A stretch of DNA of 18,371 nt from Betaproteobacteria bacterium. GTDB taxonomy: Bacteria > Pseudomonadota > Gammaproteobacteria > Burkholderiales > SG8-41. Below the pieces are notes generated by a model that was not told the origin of the DNA, did no database searches, and saw nothing but the letters and a program-made list of their open reading frames with translations. Positions 7,929-15,382 of this stretch are shown here, piece by piece. Every line of letters starts with the position of its first letter. Position 1 is the first letter of the stretch. The stretch lies in the NCBI GenBank assembly GCA_025363575.1, contig JANYDM010000195.1:1-18371 (forward strand). The letters run 5' to 3'. The translations under genes were made by a program, and so were the position numbers.

Positions 7929-8906
7929 TCATTGCGGACCAACGCCGATGCGCGCAAACAGCGTCTTCCATTTTTCTCCGCTCGCGCGCAGATAATCGCC
8001 GTACTCCGTGGGCGTGGTACCCGCCAGATCGACACCCTGCGCCTGCATCTTGTCGCGGAACTCCGGCGTCCTCAGCACCGCTACGGTCTCACGGTAAAGC
8101 CGCTCCACGATCGCTTTGGGCGTCTTCACCGGCACCATCAAACCATAAACGCCGGTCGCCGCATCATAGCCGGGCAGCGTCTCGGCAACGGTCGGAATTT
8201 CCGGTGCAACCGCCGAGCGCTTGAGCCCCGTGACGGCAATCGCGCGAATGCGCCCCGACTTGATGAGTGGAATTGCAGACACGAGGCTGGGCGGATAAAT
8301 CGGAATCTCCCCACTCATGAGATCGGTGACCGCCTGGGCGGTGCTCTTGTAGGGAATCTCCTGCAGATCGATGCCGGCCATGGATTTCAGGAGCTCGAGC
8401 GTGAGAAACGCCGAGCTGCCGCGCCCCGACGAGCCATAGCGCAGCGGCCGCAATTTCGCGAGCGCAATTAATTCCTTGATCGACGTCGCCTCGACTTTGG
8501 GATTCACGCAGATGACGTTCTGTGTCAGCACGACGAGGCTCACCGGCGCGAGGCCTTTCGGATCGAACGGCAATTCCCTGTAAAGGAGCGGACTCACGAC
8601 GAGCGAGAGCGTGCCGATCAAAATCGTATGGCCATCGGGCGTCGCATGCTCCACGATGCTGTTCGCGATGCCGCTGTTCGCGCCTTCGCGATTCTCGACG
8701 ATGACCTGCTGCCCGAGGCGCGGCGTCAGTGCCTGCGCGAGGGCGCGCGCCGTAATATCGGTGGTCGTGCCGGGTGTGAATCCCACGACGATGCGCACGG
8801 GCTTGGATGGGAAAGTGTCCGTTGCCGCTGCGCCGGCCGGCGTGGACGATACTGCAGTCAATGCCAGAGCCAGAAGTTTCCGCATGAGAGAACCCGCAGT
8901 CCCCAT
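7929..8906 (-). CDS. Bug/TctC-family periplasmic solute-binding receptor (Bug-4)
   Basis: A 325-residue orphan Bug receptor, the first structural gene after lysR. The signal peptide core is MRKLLALALTAVSSTPAGAAA, starting at residue 8 of the chosen frame. The first ligand loop is GFTPGTTTD (residues 42-50), again not PGGxxD. PDGHT, LPFDPKGLAPVS, GSSGRGSSAFLTLEL and IPYKSTAQAVTDLMSGE follow. ATG at 8906 lies 2 bases after the LysR stop. The internal ATG at 8885 (giving 318 residues) would produce a more typical signal peptide beginning MRK and is an equally good start; neither has a strong ribosome site. The much longer open frame to 9140 is only a shadow of lysR. Confidence 0.92.
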   Translation of the reverse strand: MGTAGSLMRKLLALALTAVSSTPAGAAATDTFPSKPVRIVVGFTPGTTTDITARALAQALTPRLGQQVIVENREGANSGIANSIVEHATPDGHTILIGTLSLVVSPLLYRELPFDPKGLAPVSLVVLTQNVICVNPKVEATSIKELIALAKLRPLRYGSSGRGSSAFLTLELLKSMAGIDLQEIPYKSTAQAVTDLMSGEIPIYPPSLVSAIPLIKSGRIRAIAVTGLKRSAVAPEIPTVAETLPGYDAATGVYGLMVPVKTPKAIVERLYRETVAVLRTPEFRDKMQAQGVDLAGTTPTEYGDYLRASGEKWKTLFARIGVGPQ

Positions 8907-8908
8907 GA

Positions 8909-9871
8909 TCAGCGCGCCATCTGCGCTATGACGAACTGACCGCGCAGCCAGGGCACCAGTTTGCGCAACTCCGGCACGCTGTCGCGTTTGAGTATGTCGC
9001 ACGCGAGCTGCGCGACGCGTCTCGGCAGCTCGCCGTACTCGCCGGCGCGCGCGAACAAGTGCAGCTGCCGATTGAAGCCGGGCGCGGGAAACGGCAGCAC
9101 GCGGATATTCGAAATCTGCGAACGCGCCTGCAGGAGGCACAACGGAGTCGCGATTGCCCAGCCAAGTCCGGCGCCGACCATCGCCATCAAGGCATCGGTC
9201 GCGTCGACTTCGAGCAGCCGCGGCGCTTTAACACCGAGCCGGCGCAGATGGCGCTCGATTTGCGCGCCGATCTGCGATCGCGCGGAATAGCGTATTAACG
9301 AATGGCCGGCCGCCAGCGTCTTGAGCTCGGGCTTTGAATTTGTCGCCGCCAGATTGACCGGCAGCAGCAGCACGAAAGGCTCGGTCAGGATCGGATACCG
9401 GTCCAGACCGTCCACGTCGTCCATCGCATCGCTGCTGATAATGAGATCGAGGTTGCGGCTGAGCAGGCCTTCGGCCTGATCGTGCGCGAGCCCGGAGCGG
9501 AACGCGAGGCACTCCACCTGCGACAGCAGCGAGCGGATCAGGCTCGGCCCGACAGTCGCGGCGAAGGAATCAATGATGCCGATCCGCAGTTCATGCACCT
9601 TGGAAGCGCCGGCCTGACGCACCACAGTCGCCAGCGCGGATGCGTCTTCCACCAGCGGCACCGCGTGACGCTGCAGCACCCTGCCGGCGGCGGTCAGCTT
9701 GAGCGGCCGTTCTGCTCTATCCAGCAACACCGTACCGAGGTCGTCTTCGAGCTGCCTTATGCTCTGCGATACCGCCGACTGCGTAAGGCCCAATCGCCTG
9801 GCGGCGGCCGTCATATTGCCGCACGTGCTCACCGCGAGAAAAACCCTGAGGGCATTGAGATCTTCGATCAT
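8909..9871 (-). CDS. LysR-type transcriptional regulator
   Basis: A 320-residue LysR-type regulator. The N-terminal winged helix-turn-helix is clear: LNALRVFLAVSTCGNMTAAA, then RRLGLTQSAVSQSIRQLEDD at 25-44 and LLDRAERPLKLTAAG at 49-63. The effector-binding domain follows from about residue 94 (ELRIGIIDSF). Unlike the usual layout, the gene runs in the same direction as the array it heads, 2 bases before Bug-4, while soxBDAG is transcribed divergently. It could therefore act on both arms from the shared region 9872-10081. The start ATG at 9871 gives the standard LysR opening. There is no ribosome site and the leader may be very short. The upstream in-frame extension to 9946 is unlikely. The effector is unknown; a carboxylate or amine substrate of the locus is the natural guess. 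Confidence 0.93.
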   Translation of the reverse strand: MIEDLNALRVFLAVSTCGNMTAAARRLGLTQSAVSQSIRQLEDDLGTVLLDRAERPLKLTAAGRVLQRHAVPLVEDASALATVVRQAGASKVHELRIGIIDSFAATVGPSLIRSLLSQVECLAFRSGLAHDQAEGLLSRNLDLIISSDAMDDVDGLDRYPILTEPFVLLLPVNLAATNSKPELKTLAAGHSLIRYSARSQIGAQIERHLRRLGVKAPRLLEVDATDALMAMVGAGLGWAIATPLCLLQARSQISNIRVLPFPAPGFNRQLHLFARAGEYGELPRRVAQLACDILKRDSVPELRKLVPWLRGQFVIAQMAR

Positions 9872-9888
9872 GCTATGGGCGTGGGCAC

Positions 9889-9917
9889 AGTGTAGTGAAT
9901 CCGTCGCGGCGCAACAA
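9889..9917 (-). promoter_or_regulatory. Possible lysR/array promoter
   Basis: On the minus strand, TTGTTG (9912-9917) and TACACT (9889-9894) are separated by 17 bases. Transcription would start about 10 bases before the LysR ATG, which would fit the missing ribosome site there. The match to the -35 consensus is weak, so this is tentative. Confidence 0.3.
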
Positions 9918-9944
9918 CGCGGCTGGCCGGTGCAATGCCCTAAC

Positions 9945-9981
9945 ATTAGCAGATCTTATGATAGTGCGTAAGCGTGCTAAT
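9945..9981. promoter_or_regulatory. Candidate LysR operator: nested inverted repeats
   Basis: ATTAGC (9945-9950) and GCTAAT (9976-9981) form a perfect 6-base dyad. Inside it CTTA (9955-9958) and TAAG (9969-9972) form a second dyad, with a T-N11-A type spacing as recognised by LysR-family proteins. The two centres differ by only half a base (9963 and 9963.5). The site lies between the divergent lysR and soxB starts and upstream of the proposed lysR promoter, a usual place for such a regulator to bind. Confidence 0.5.
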
Positions 9982-10007
9982 GGTCGTCCTGCGGCGCACC
10001 CGCGCGA

Positions 10008-10036
10008 TTGACAAACCATCATCAAAACTGATTCCA
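10008..10036 (+). promoter_or_regulatory. Possible soxB promoter, -35 only convincing
   Basis: A perfect TTGACA lies at 10008-10013, about 70 bases before the soxB ATG. At 17 bases spacing the -10 position reads ATTCCA (10031-10036), a poor match, which fits a promoter that needs an activator such as the divergent LysR protein. The site is proposed from sequence only. Confidence 0.3.
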
Positions 10037-10081
10037 TCTCCGCCTTATGCTGGCCGCGTTGACGCACAAATTATTGAACGC

Positions 10082-11335
10082 ATGAAATATTCGATTTTCA
10101 GCCTTGCCCGCAACGCGCTGAGCTATCACGAGCGGTGGCCGCGCGCCTGGCGCAGCCCGGAGCCGCGGGCCGAGTACGACATCGTCATCATCGGCGGCGG
10201 TGGTCACGGACTTGCTACAGCTTACTACCTCGCGAAGAACCACGGCATTACGAACATCGCGGTGATCGAAAAAGGCTGGCTGGGCGGCGGCAATACGGGC
10301 CGCAACACCACCATCGTGCGTTCGAATTATTACCTTGAGCCGAACGCGCATTTTTACGAGCATTCGCTGAAGTTATGGGAAGGCCTGTCCGCCGACCTCA
10401 ATTACAACGTGATGTTCAGCCAGCGCGGCGTGCTGAACCTGGCGCACAGCTATGCGGATCTCGATACGTACGCACGGCGCGGCAATGCGATGCGGCTGAA
10501 CGGCATCGACGCGGAACTGCTCAGGCGCGACGACGTGGCGTCGAAAGTGCCGCTGCTCGACTGCTCGCCGTCGGCGCGCTATCCGATCATGGGCGGCCTG
10601 CTGCAGCGGCGCGGCGGCGTAGCGCGCCACGACGCGGTCGCGTGGGGCTATGCGCGTGGCGCCGATGCGCGCGGCGTCGATATCATCCAGCAGTGCGAAG
10701 TCACGGGCTTCCAGCGCGACGGCAACCGCATCACCGCGGTCGAAACCACTCGCGGCATCATACGCGCTAAGAAAGTCGGCCTGGCAGTCGCCGGCCATTC
10801 CGGCCACGTCGCGGCAATGGCAGGGTTCCGGCTCCCGATCGAAACGCATGTGCTTCAGGCGCTCGTCTCCGAGCCGCTGAAACCGGTGCTCGATACCGTC
10901 GTCACTTCGGGCGCGGTCCATTTCTACATCAGCCAGTCTGACAAGGGCGAACTCGTCATGGGCGGCGACATCGACGGCTACAACTCATACGGCCAGCGCA
11001 GTAATTTGCCGGCAATCGAGCACTCGGTGCAATCGATGGTCGCGCTTTTCCCGTCCTTCAGCCGGCTGCGCATGATGCGCACCTGGGGCGGCGTGATGGA
11101 TATGAGCATGGACGGCAGCCCCATCATCGGCAAATCGCCGCTCGATAACCTGTATCTCGACTGCGGCTGGTGCTACGGCGGCTTCAAGGCGACTCCCGCG
11201 TCAGGCTGGTGCTTCGCGCACACGATCGCCAACGATGCACCGCATCCGCTCAACGCCGCTTTCACGCTCGACCGCTTTGCACTCGGCAAGACCATCGATG
11301 AACGAGGCGGAGGCCCATACCCTTGGGTCCATTGA
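10082..11335 (+). CDS. soxB: Sarcosine oxidase beta subunit family protein
   Basis: A 417-residue flavoprotein, the beta subunit of heterotetrameric sarcosine oxidase, which oxidises the N-methyl group of sarcosine to give glycine, a folate-bound or free one-carbon unit and hydrogen peroxide. The opening YSIFSLARNALSYHERWPRA is typical of the family. The FAD-binding GGGGHGLATAYYL lies at 38-50 and GWLGGGNTGRNTTIVRSNYY at 65-84. His183 in GGVARHDAVAWGYAR corresponds to the histidine that covalently binds FMN in characterised enzymes. The start ATG at 10082 is chosen because the in-frame ATG at 9974 falls inside the operator region; no strong ribosome site is seen. The alternative name is the N-methylglutamate dehydrogenase subunit MgdA, which is homologous, but mgs/gmaS genes are not present here. 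Confidence 0.92.
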   Translation: MKYSIFSLARNALSYHERWPRAWRSPEPRAEYDIVIIGGGGHGLATAYYLAKNHGITNIAVIEKGWLGGGNTGRNTTIVRSNYYLEPNAHFYEHSLKLWEGLSADLNYNVMFSQRGVLNLAHSYADLDTYARRGNAMRLNGIDAELLRRDDVASKVPLLDCSPSARYPIMGGLLQRRGGVARHDAVAWGYARGADARGVDIIQQCEVTGFQRDGNRITAVETTRGIIRAKKVGLAVAGHSGHVAAMAGFRLPIETHVLQALVSEPLKPVLDTVVTSGAVHFYISQSDKGELVMGGDIDGYNSYGQRSNLPAIEHSVQSMVALFPSFSRLRMMRTWGGVMDMSMDGSPIIGKSPLDNLYLDCGWCYGGFKATPASGWCFAHTIANDAPHPLNAAFTLDRFALGKTIDERGGGPYPWVH

Positions 11336-11340
11336 AAGCA

Positions 11341-11439
11341 GGAGCGAGGAATGAGGATTGAGGCTAAATCTGGGAGCTTTGTTCATTCTGTATTGGTCCT
11401 TCGTCGCTCCTCAATCCTCAATCCCCGATCCTCAATCCT
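11341..11439. repeat. Inverted arrays of 7-base repeats between soxB and soxD
   Basis: The 104-base gap holds left heptads AGCGAGG, AATGAGG, ATTGAGG (11343-11363) and right heptads CCTCAAT, CCTCAAT, CCCCGAT, CCTCAAT (11409-11436) plus a partial unit. The two arms are reverse complements and can pair 11350-11363 with 11409-11422 (one mismatch). A rival 7-base stem pairs GGAGCGA (11341-11347) with TCGCTCC (11404-11410). The right array runs directly into the soxD ATG, leaving no ribosome site. Confidence 0.8.
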
Positions 11440-11697
11440 ATGCTCTTGATCCCCTGCCCGCACTGCGGGTCGCGCGACGTCACCGAATTCACTTACGGCG
11501 GCGACGCGAAAGTGCGCCGTCCCGTCAATCCCGATGCGTTGAGCGACGACGAGTGGGCTGCGTACGTCTATATGCGCGACAATCCGCGCGGCGAGCACGA
11601 CGAATTGTGGCAGCACACGTTCGGCTGCCGGCGCTGGATCGAGGTCAGGCGCAATACCTATACGCACGACGTCATTACGGCCGGCCTGCCGAAATGA
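11440..11697 (+). CDS. soxD: Sarcosine oxidase delta subunit family protein
   Basis: An 85-residue zinc-binding delta subunit of heterotetrameric sarcosine oxidase, which helps assemble the complex. The predicted zinc ligands are all present: Cys6 and Cys9 in IPCPHCG, His59 and Cys63 in WQHTFGCRRW, the same positions as in characterised delta subunits. Other family blocks are EFTYGGDAKVRRP (16-28) and WAAYVYMRDNPRG (39-51). The ATG is fixed by the family start MLLIPCP, yet the bases before it are a pyrimidine-rich heptad array with no Shine-Dalgarno sequence. It ends in an ATGA overlap with soxA, so translation of alpha is probably coupled to it. Confidence 0.95.
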   Translation: MLLIPCPHCGSRDVTEFTYGGDAKVRRPVNPDALSDDEWAAYVYMRDNPRGEHDELWQHTFGCRRWIEVRRNTYTHDVITAGLPK

Positions 11698-14672
11698 CGC
11701 AACTTTATAGACTCGCGGGCGGCGGTCTCATCGACCGCAACCGTCCGCTCGCTTTCACGTTCAACGGGCAACGGCTTACGGGATACGCGGGAGACACGCT
11801 GGCGTCGGCGCTGCTGGCCAACGGCGTGCATCTCGTCGGGCGCAGCTTCAAGTACCACCGGCCGCGCGGCATCGTATGCGCGGGCGCGGACGAGCCCAAC
11901 GCGCTCGTGCAGCTGGAGACCGGCGCGCGCACGGAACCGAATTTGCGCACCACGCAGATCGAGCTTTACGAAGGCCTCGCCGCGGCAAGCCAGAACTGCT
12001 GGCCGTCGGTCTCGTTCGACGTCGCTGCTGTCAACAATCTGTTGTCGCGATTGCTGCCGGCGGGTTTCTACTACAAGACCTTCATGTGGCCCCGCTCGCT
12101 GTGGCTGACGTACGAAGGCCTGATCCGCAAAATCGCCGGCATGGGCCGCGCGCCCAACGCGCGGGATCCTGCCAATTACGCGCATCGCCATGCGCATTGC
12201 GATGTGCTGATCGCGGGCGGTGGACCGGCCGGGCTCGCCGCGGCGCTCGCCGCTGCACGGGCCGGCGCGCGCGTGATACTTGCCGACGAGGGAAGCGAAT
12301 TTGGCGGTAGCCTGCTGGGCGAGCGCGCTGATATTGAAGGCGAGCCGGCGCTGAACTGGGTGCAGCGCACGATTGCCGAATTGCGCGCGTTGCCCGATGT
12401 GACGGTACTGGCGCGCAGCACGGTGTTCGGGTATTTCGATCACAACCTGCTGGGCATCTGCGAGCGCCCTCTGCAACCTGACGCGCACGCTCCCGCACAA
12501 CGTCTGTGGAAAGTGCGCGCGCGGCAGGTAGTACTCGCTACCGGCGCGCTCGAACGTCCGCTGGTTTTTCCAGATAACGACAGGCCGGGAGTGATGCTGG
12601 CGTCCGCCGTGCGCACGTACGCAAATCGTTTTGCCGTACGGCCCGGCAACCGCGCGGTGATTTTCACGAACAATGACAGCGCCTATTTCGCCGCGCTTGA
12701 TCTGAACGCCAGCGGTATCGCAACGACAATAGTCGATGTGCGCCGCGGCACGCTTGGCCGCGGGCCGGTGCAAGTGCAGCAGGCCGCGATCGAATGCCAA
12801 TTCGGCGCCGCTATCGTCCGCGTGCACGGGGGGCAACGCGTTAGCGCGGTCGATATCGCTGACATCGACGGCGATGGCAACATCACGGGGCCCGCGCGCA
12901 CCGTCGAGTGCGATCTTGTCTGCATGTCGGGGGGCTGGAGTCCTGCCGTGCATTTGCATTCCCAAGCCAAGGGCAAGCTGCGTTACGACAGCAAGCTGGC
13001 GGCGTTCGTGCCCGGCGACGCGATACAGGTCTCACGTTCGGCCGGCGGCGCGAACGGCGCCATGACCTTGTCCGCGTGCATCAACGAAGGTTTTGCCGCA
13101 GGCGCCACCGCCGCCTATGCAACCGGCTGTGGTACCGGAGCAGTGCCATTGACGCCGCGCGCATCGCCGGATAACCAGGCGCCGCTGCAGCCGCTTTGGC
13201 AAGTGCGCACCGGCACGCGCGCCAAATGCTTTGTCGATTTCCAGAATGACGTGACCGCGGCCGACATCGCGCTCGCCGCGCGCGAAGGTTACTCGTCAGT
13301 CGAGCACCTGAAGCGCTATACCACCCTCGGCATGGGCACCGACCAGGGCAAGACCTCCAACATCAACGGGCTCGCCATCCACGCCCAATTGCTCAACGCG
13401 CAGATTCCGGATGTCGGCACCACGACCTTCCGCCCGCCCTATACGCCCGTGACGCTCGGCGCGATTGCCGGACAAGAGCGCGGCCCGCACGTCGCGCCTC
13501 TGCGGTTGTCCGCACTCGACGCATGGCACATCGAGGCCGGCGCGACATTCATCAATGCCGGCCTATGGCGGCGGCCGCAGTTGTATCGTCGTCTTAATGA
13601 ATCCGATCTCGAGGCAGTCAATCGCGAAGTCAATACGGTGCGCCAGCGCGTCGGCCTGGTCGACGTATCCACGCTCGGCAAGATCGACATCAAAGGCCGC
13701 GACGCTGCCGAAATTCTCGAGCGTGTCTATATTAATAACTGGCGCAATCTCGCGATCGGCAAGGTGCGCTACGGCGTGATGCTGCGCGAAGACGGCATGG
13801 TATTCGATGACGGCACCACTGCGCGCCTGGGCGAACAGCATTACGTGATGACGACGACGACTGCCAACGCAGTCAAGGTAATGTCCACCCTCGAATATCT
13901 TCTGCAGATCGAATGGCGCGACCTCGAAGTCTATTTGACGTCGGTCACGGAGCAATGGGCCGCGATGGCGCTCGCCGGCCCCGATGCGCGGCGCGTGCTA
14001 CGCGCGATTGCGCCGGAGTGCGACTGGAGCAACGAGGCTCTGCCCTATATGGGGTGTTGCGCCTCTACTATCGCGGGCATCCCCGCCCGCGTGTTCCGCA
14101 TCAGTTTTTCGGGTGAACTGTCGTACGAAATCAACGTGCCCGCCGACTATGCACGTGCGATGTGGGAGAAACTGCTGGCGGCCGGCGCGCCGTTCGGCAT
14201 CGCGCCGTACGGCACCGAAGCAATGGGCGTGCTGCGCATCGAAAAAGGCCACGTCGCGGGCATGGAACTCGACGGCCGAACGACACCGGACGATCTGGGC
14301 CTGGGCCAGCTTGTCAGCGCGCGCAAAGATTGCATCGGCAAGCGCTCCCTCAAGCTGCCGGCGCTGGCGGCAGCAGACCGCAAGCACCTCGTCGGTCTCG
14401 TGCCGCTCGATGGCAAAACACCGATTCCCCGCGGTGCGCAACTCATCGCCGATCCGGACGCGCCAACGCCGGTTCCAATCGCGGGCCACGTGACCGCGAC
14501 CTGCTACAGCCCGACACTCGACAAACCAATTGCGCTCGCGCTGCTGCGCAACGGCCGCGCCCTGATCGGGAAGACGTTCCAGGCGGCCTCGCCGCTCGCG
14601 GGCATCGACGTGCCGGTAACTGTCACCGGTAATATATTTTTCGATCCAGCTGGAGAGCGCGTCCGTGGCTGA
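11694..14672 (+). CDS. soxA: Sarcosine oxidase alpha subunit family protein
   Basis: A 992-residue alpha subunit, full length for the family. The N-terminal ferredoxin-like domain contains NGQRLTGYAGDTLASALLAN (24-43) and GRSFKYHRPRG (49-59). An NAD-binding domain follows with DVLIAGGGPAGLAAALAAA (170-188), then the oxidoreductase region. A FVDFQNDVTAADI linker (513-525) and KTSNINGLAI (553-562) lead to PDVGTTTFRPPYTPV (572-586). The C-terminal GcvT-like aminomethyltransferase domain starts near 605 and is where tetrahydrofolate accepts the one-carbon unit in known enzymes. The start is the ATG overlapping the soxD stop (ATGA); the longer open frame back to 11358 is a shadow of soxD. It overlaps soxG by 8 bases. 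The homologous MgdC of N-methylglutamate dehydrogenase is the alternative identity. Confidence 0.95.
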   Translation: MTQLYRLAGGGLIDRNRPLAFTFNGQRLTGYAGDTLASALLANGVHLVGRSFKYHRPRGIVCAGADEPNALVQLETGARTEPNLRTTQIELYEGLAAASQNCWPSVSFDVAAVNNLLSRLLPAGFYYKTFMWPRSLWLTYEGLIRKIAGMGRAPNARDPANYAHRHAHCDVLIAGGGPAGLAAALAAARAGARVILADEGSEFGGSLLGERADIEGEPALNWVQRTIAELRALPDVTVLARSTVFGYFDHNLLGICERPLQPDAHAPAQRLWKVRARQVVLATGALERPLVFPDNDRPGVMLASAVRTYANRFAVRPGNRAVIFTNNDSAYFAALDLNASGIATTIVDVRRGTLGRGPVQVQQAAIECQFGAAIVRVHGGQRVSAVDIADIDGDGNITGPARTVECDLVCMSGGWSPAVHLHSQAKGKLRYDSKLAAFVPGDAIQVSRSAGGANGAMTLSACINEGFAAGATAAYATGCGTGAVPLTPRASPDNQAPLQPLWQVRTGTRAKCFVDFQNDVTAADIALAAREGYSSVEHLKRYTTLGMGTDQGKTSNINGLAIHAQLLNAQIPDVGTTTFRPPYTPVTLGAIAGQERGPHVAPLRLSALDAWHIEAGATFINAGLWRRPQLYRRLNESDLEAVNREVNTVRQRVGLVDVSTLGKIDIKGRDAAEILERVYINNWRNLAIGKVRYGVMLREDGMVFDDGTTARLGEQHYVMTTTTANAVKVMSTLEYLLQIEWRDLEVYLTSVTEQWAAMALAGPDARRVLRAIAPECDWSNEALPYMGCCASTIAGIPARVFRISFSGELSYEINVPADYARAMWEKLLAAGAPFGIAPYGTEAMGVLRIEKGHVAGMELDGRTTPDDLGLGQLVSARKDCIGKRSLKLPALAAADRKHLVGLVPLDGKTPIPRGAQLIADPDAPTPVPIAGHVTATCYSPTLDKPIALALLRNGRALIGKTFQAASPLAGIDVPVTVTGNIFFDPAGERVRG

Positions 14673-15261
14673 ATTCTTCCATCGCGATCCGGCCTGTCTC
14701 GAATCCTGCGCCCCTGGCCGGTTCGGCGCGCCGGTGCCACACGCCGGGATCACGTTCAGCGCGCGCACGAATCTCACGCTGATCGATGTGCGCGGAGACC
14801 GGGGGAACCCGCCATTTCTCGCGAGCGCAGGCGCGACGCTGGGCGCGGACCTCCCGTTGTTGCCCAATACGTCGACGCAGGCCCGGGACTGCGACGTGCT
14901 GTGGCTGGGGCCCGATCAATGGCTGCTGATTGGACGCGATCCCGCGCTCATCAACGAGCAGCTGACCATCGCGGGCGGCTGCCTGACCGACGTCAGCCAT
15001 GGCCGCGCAGCCTGGCGCATAAGCGGACCCCACTCGATGGACATGTTGGCGAAAGGCTGCAGTCTTGACCTGCATCCAAGCGTGTTTCAGGCGGGGCATT
15101 GCGCACAGACGTCGATTGCGCACGTTGGCGTACTGCTGCATCGGCGCGATGACGGCAGTTTCGACCTCTACTGCGCACGCAGCTACGCACAAACTCTTTG
15201 GCACTGGCTAACGGAAGCCGGTGGAGAATACGGTTACGAGGTGATCACCGCAATCGAGTAA
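14665..15261 (+). CDS. soxG: Sarcosine oxidase gamma subunit family protein
   Basis: A 198-residue gamma subunit, the fourth component of the heterotetrameric oxidase. Gamma-type features include LPLLPNTSTQ near 83-92, VLWLGPDQWLLIG near 98-110, and LTDVSHGRAAWRISGP near 126-141. The start is GTG at 14665, inside the soxA end, with GGAGAGC at about 14651-14657 as ribosome site. It completes the order soxB-soxD-soxA-soxG. The genes that often follow for folate handling (purU or folD, glyA) are absent; the next sequence is a short spacer and a receptor remnant. Confidence 0.92.
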   Translation: MAEFFHRDPACLESCAPGRFGAPVPHAGITFSARTNLTLIDVRGDRGNPPFLASAGATLGADLPLLPNTSTQARDCDVLWLGPDQWLLIGRDPALINEQLTIAGGCLTDVSHGRAAWRISGPHSMDMLAKGCSLDLHPSVFQAGHCAQTSIAHVGVLLHRRDDGSFDLYCARSYAQTLWHWLTEAGGEYGYEVITAIE

Positions 15262-15284
15262 CGCCGCGTGCCCCGGGGCCGGCC

Positions 15285-15323
15285 TGCTAGAATTCGCGCA
15301 CGCTACACCGGCGAGGGGAGGCC
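15285..15323 (+). promoter_or_regulatory. Possible extended -10 promoter with ribosome site
   Basis: TG-C-TAGAAT (15285-15293) matches an extended -10 element; no -35 is recognisable at the matching distance. A strong ribosome site, GAGGGGAGG (about 15313-15322), follows and serves the ATG at 15326. It could supply transcription to the PF04392 genes independently of sox. Confidence 0.4.
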
Positions 15324-15325
15324 GC

Positions 15326-15382
15326 ATGGCAGAAAACCAAAGGCCGCCGTTTCCGGGTTTGCCCGAACAGGACAACTGGTAA
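15326..15382 (+). other. 18-codon open frame with strong ribosome site, probably a truncated gene start
   Basis: ATG at 15326 with a well-spaced ribosome site opens an 18-residue frame, MAENQRPPFPGLPEQDNW, ending in TAA. It ends where the receptor-like tail begins in another frame. It may be the 5' stump of a gene whose body was lost in a deletion, or a leader peptide. The parent protein is not recognisable from 18 residues. Confidence 0.3.

Noticed and set aside
7187..8224. 345-codon open frame on the plus strand
   Set aside because: Shadow of M19-2 and Bug-4; no domain or ribosome site supports it.
9974..10081. Earlier in-frame ATG for soxB
   Set aside because: It starts within the candidate operator and precedes the TTGACA element; the family start begins at the ATG at 10082.
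11658..12965. 435-codon open frame on the minus strand
   Set aside because: Antisense to the clearly identified soxA; its translation is rich in Arg/His/Ala with no family motifs.
10082..15261. Naming the four-gene set as N-methylglutamate dehydrogenase (mgdABCD)
   Set aside because: The families are homologous and it remains possible, but the N-methylglutamate synthase and gamma-glutamylmethylamide synthetase genes that mark that pathway are not in the window.
15271..15284. CCCCGGGG/GGCCGGCC palindromes after soxG as a terminator
   Set aside because: The palindromes are short, without a loop of usual size and without a following T run.
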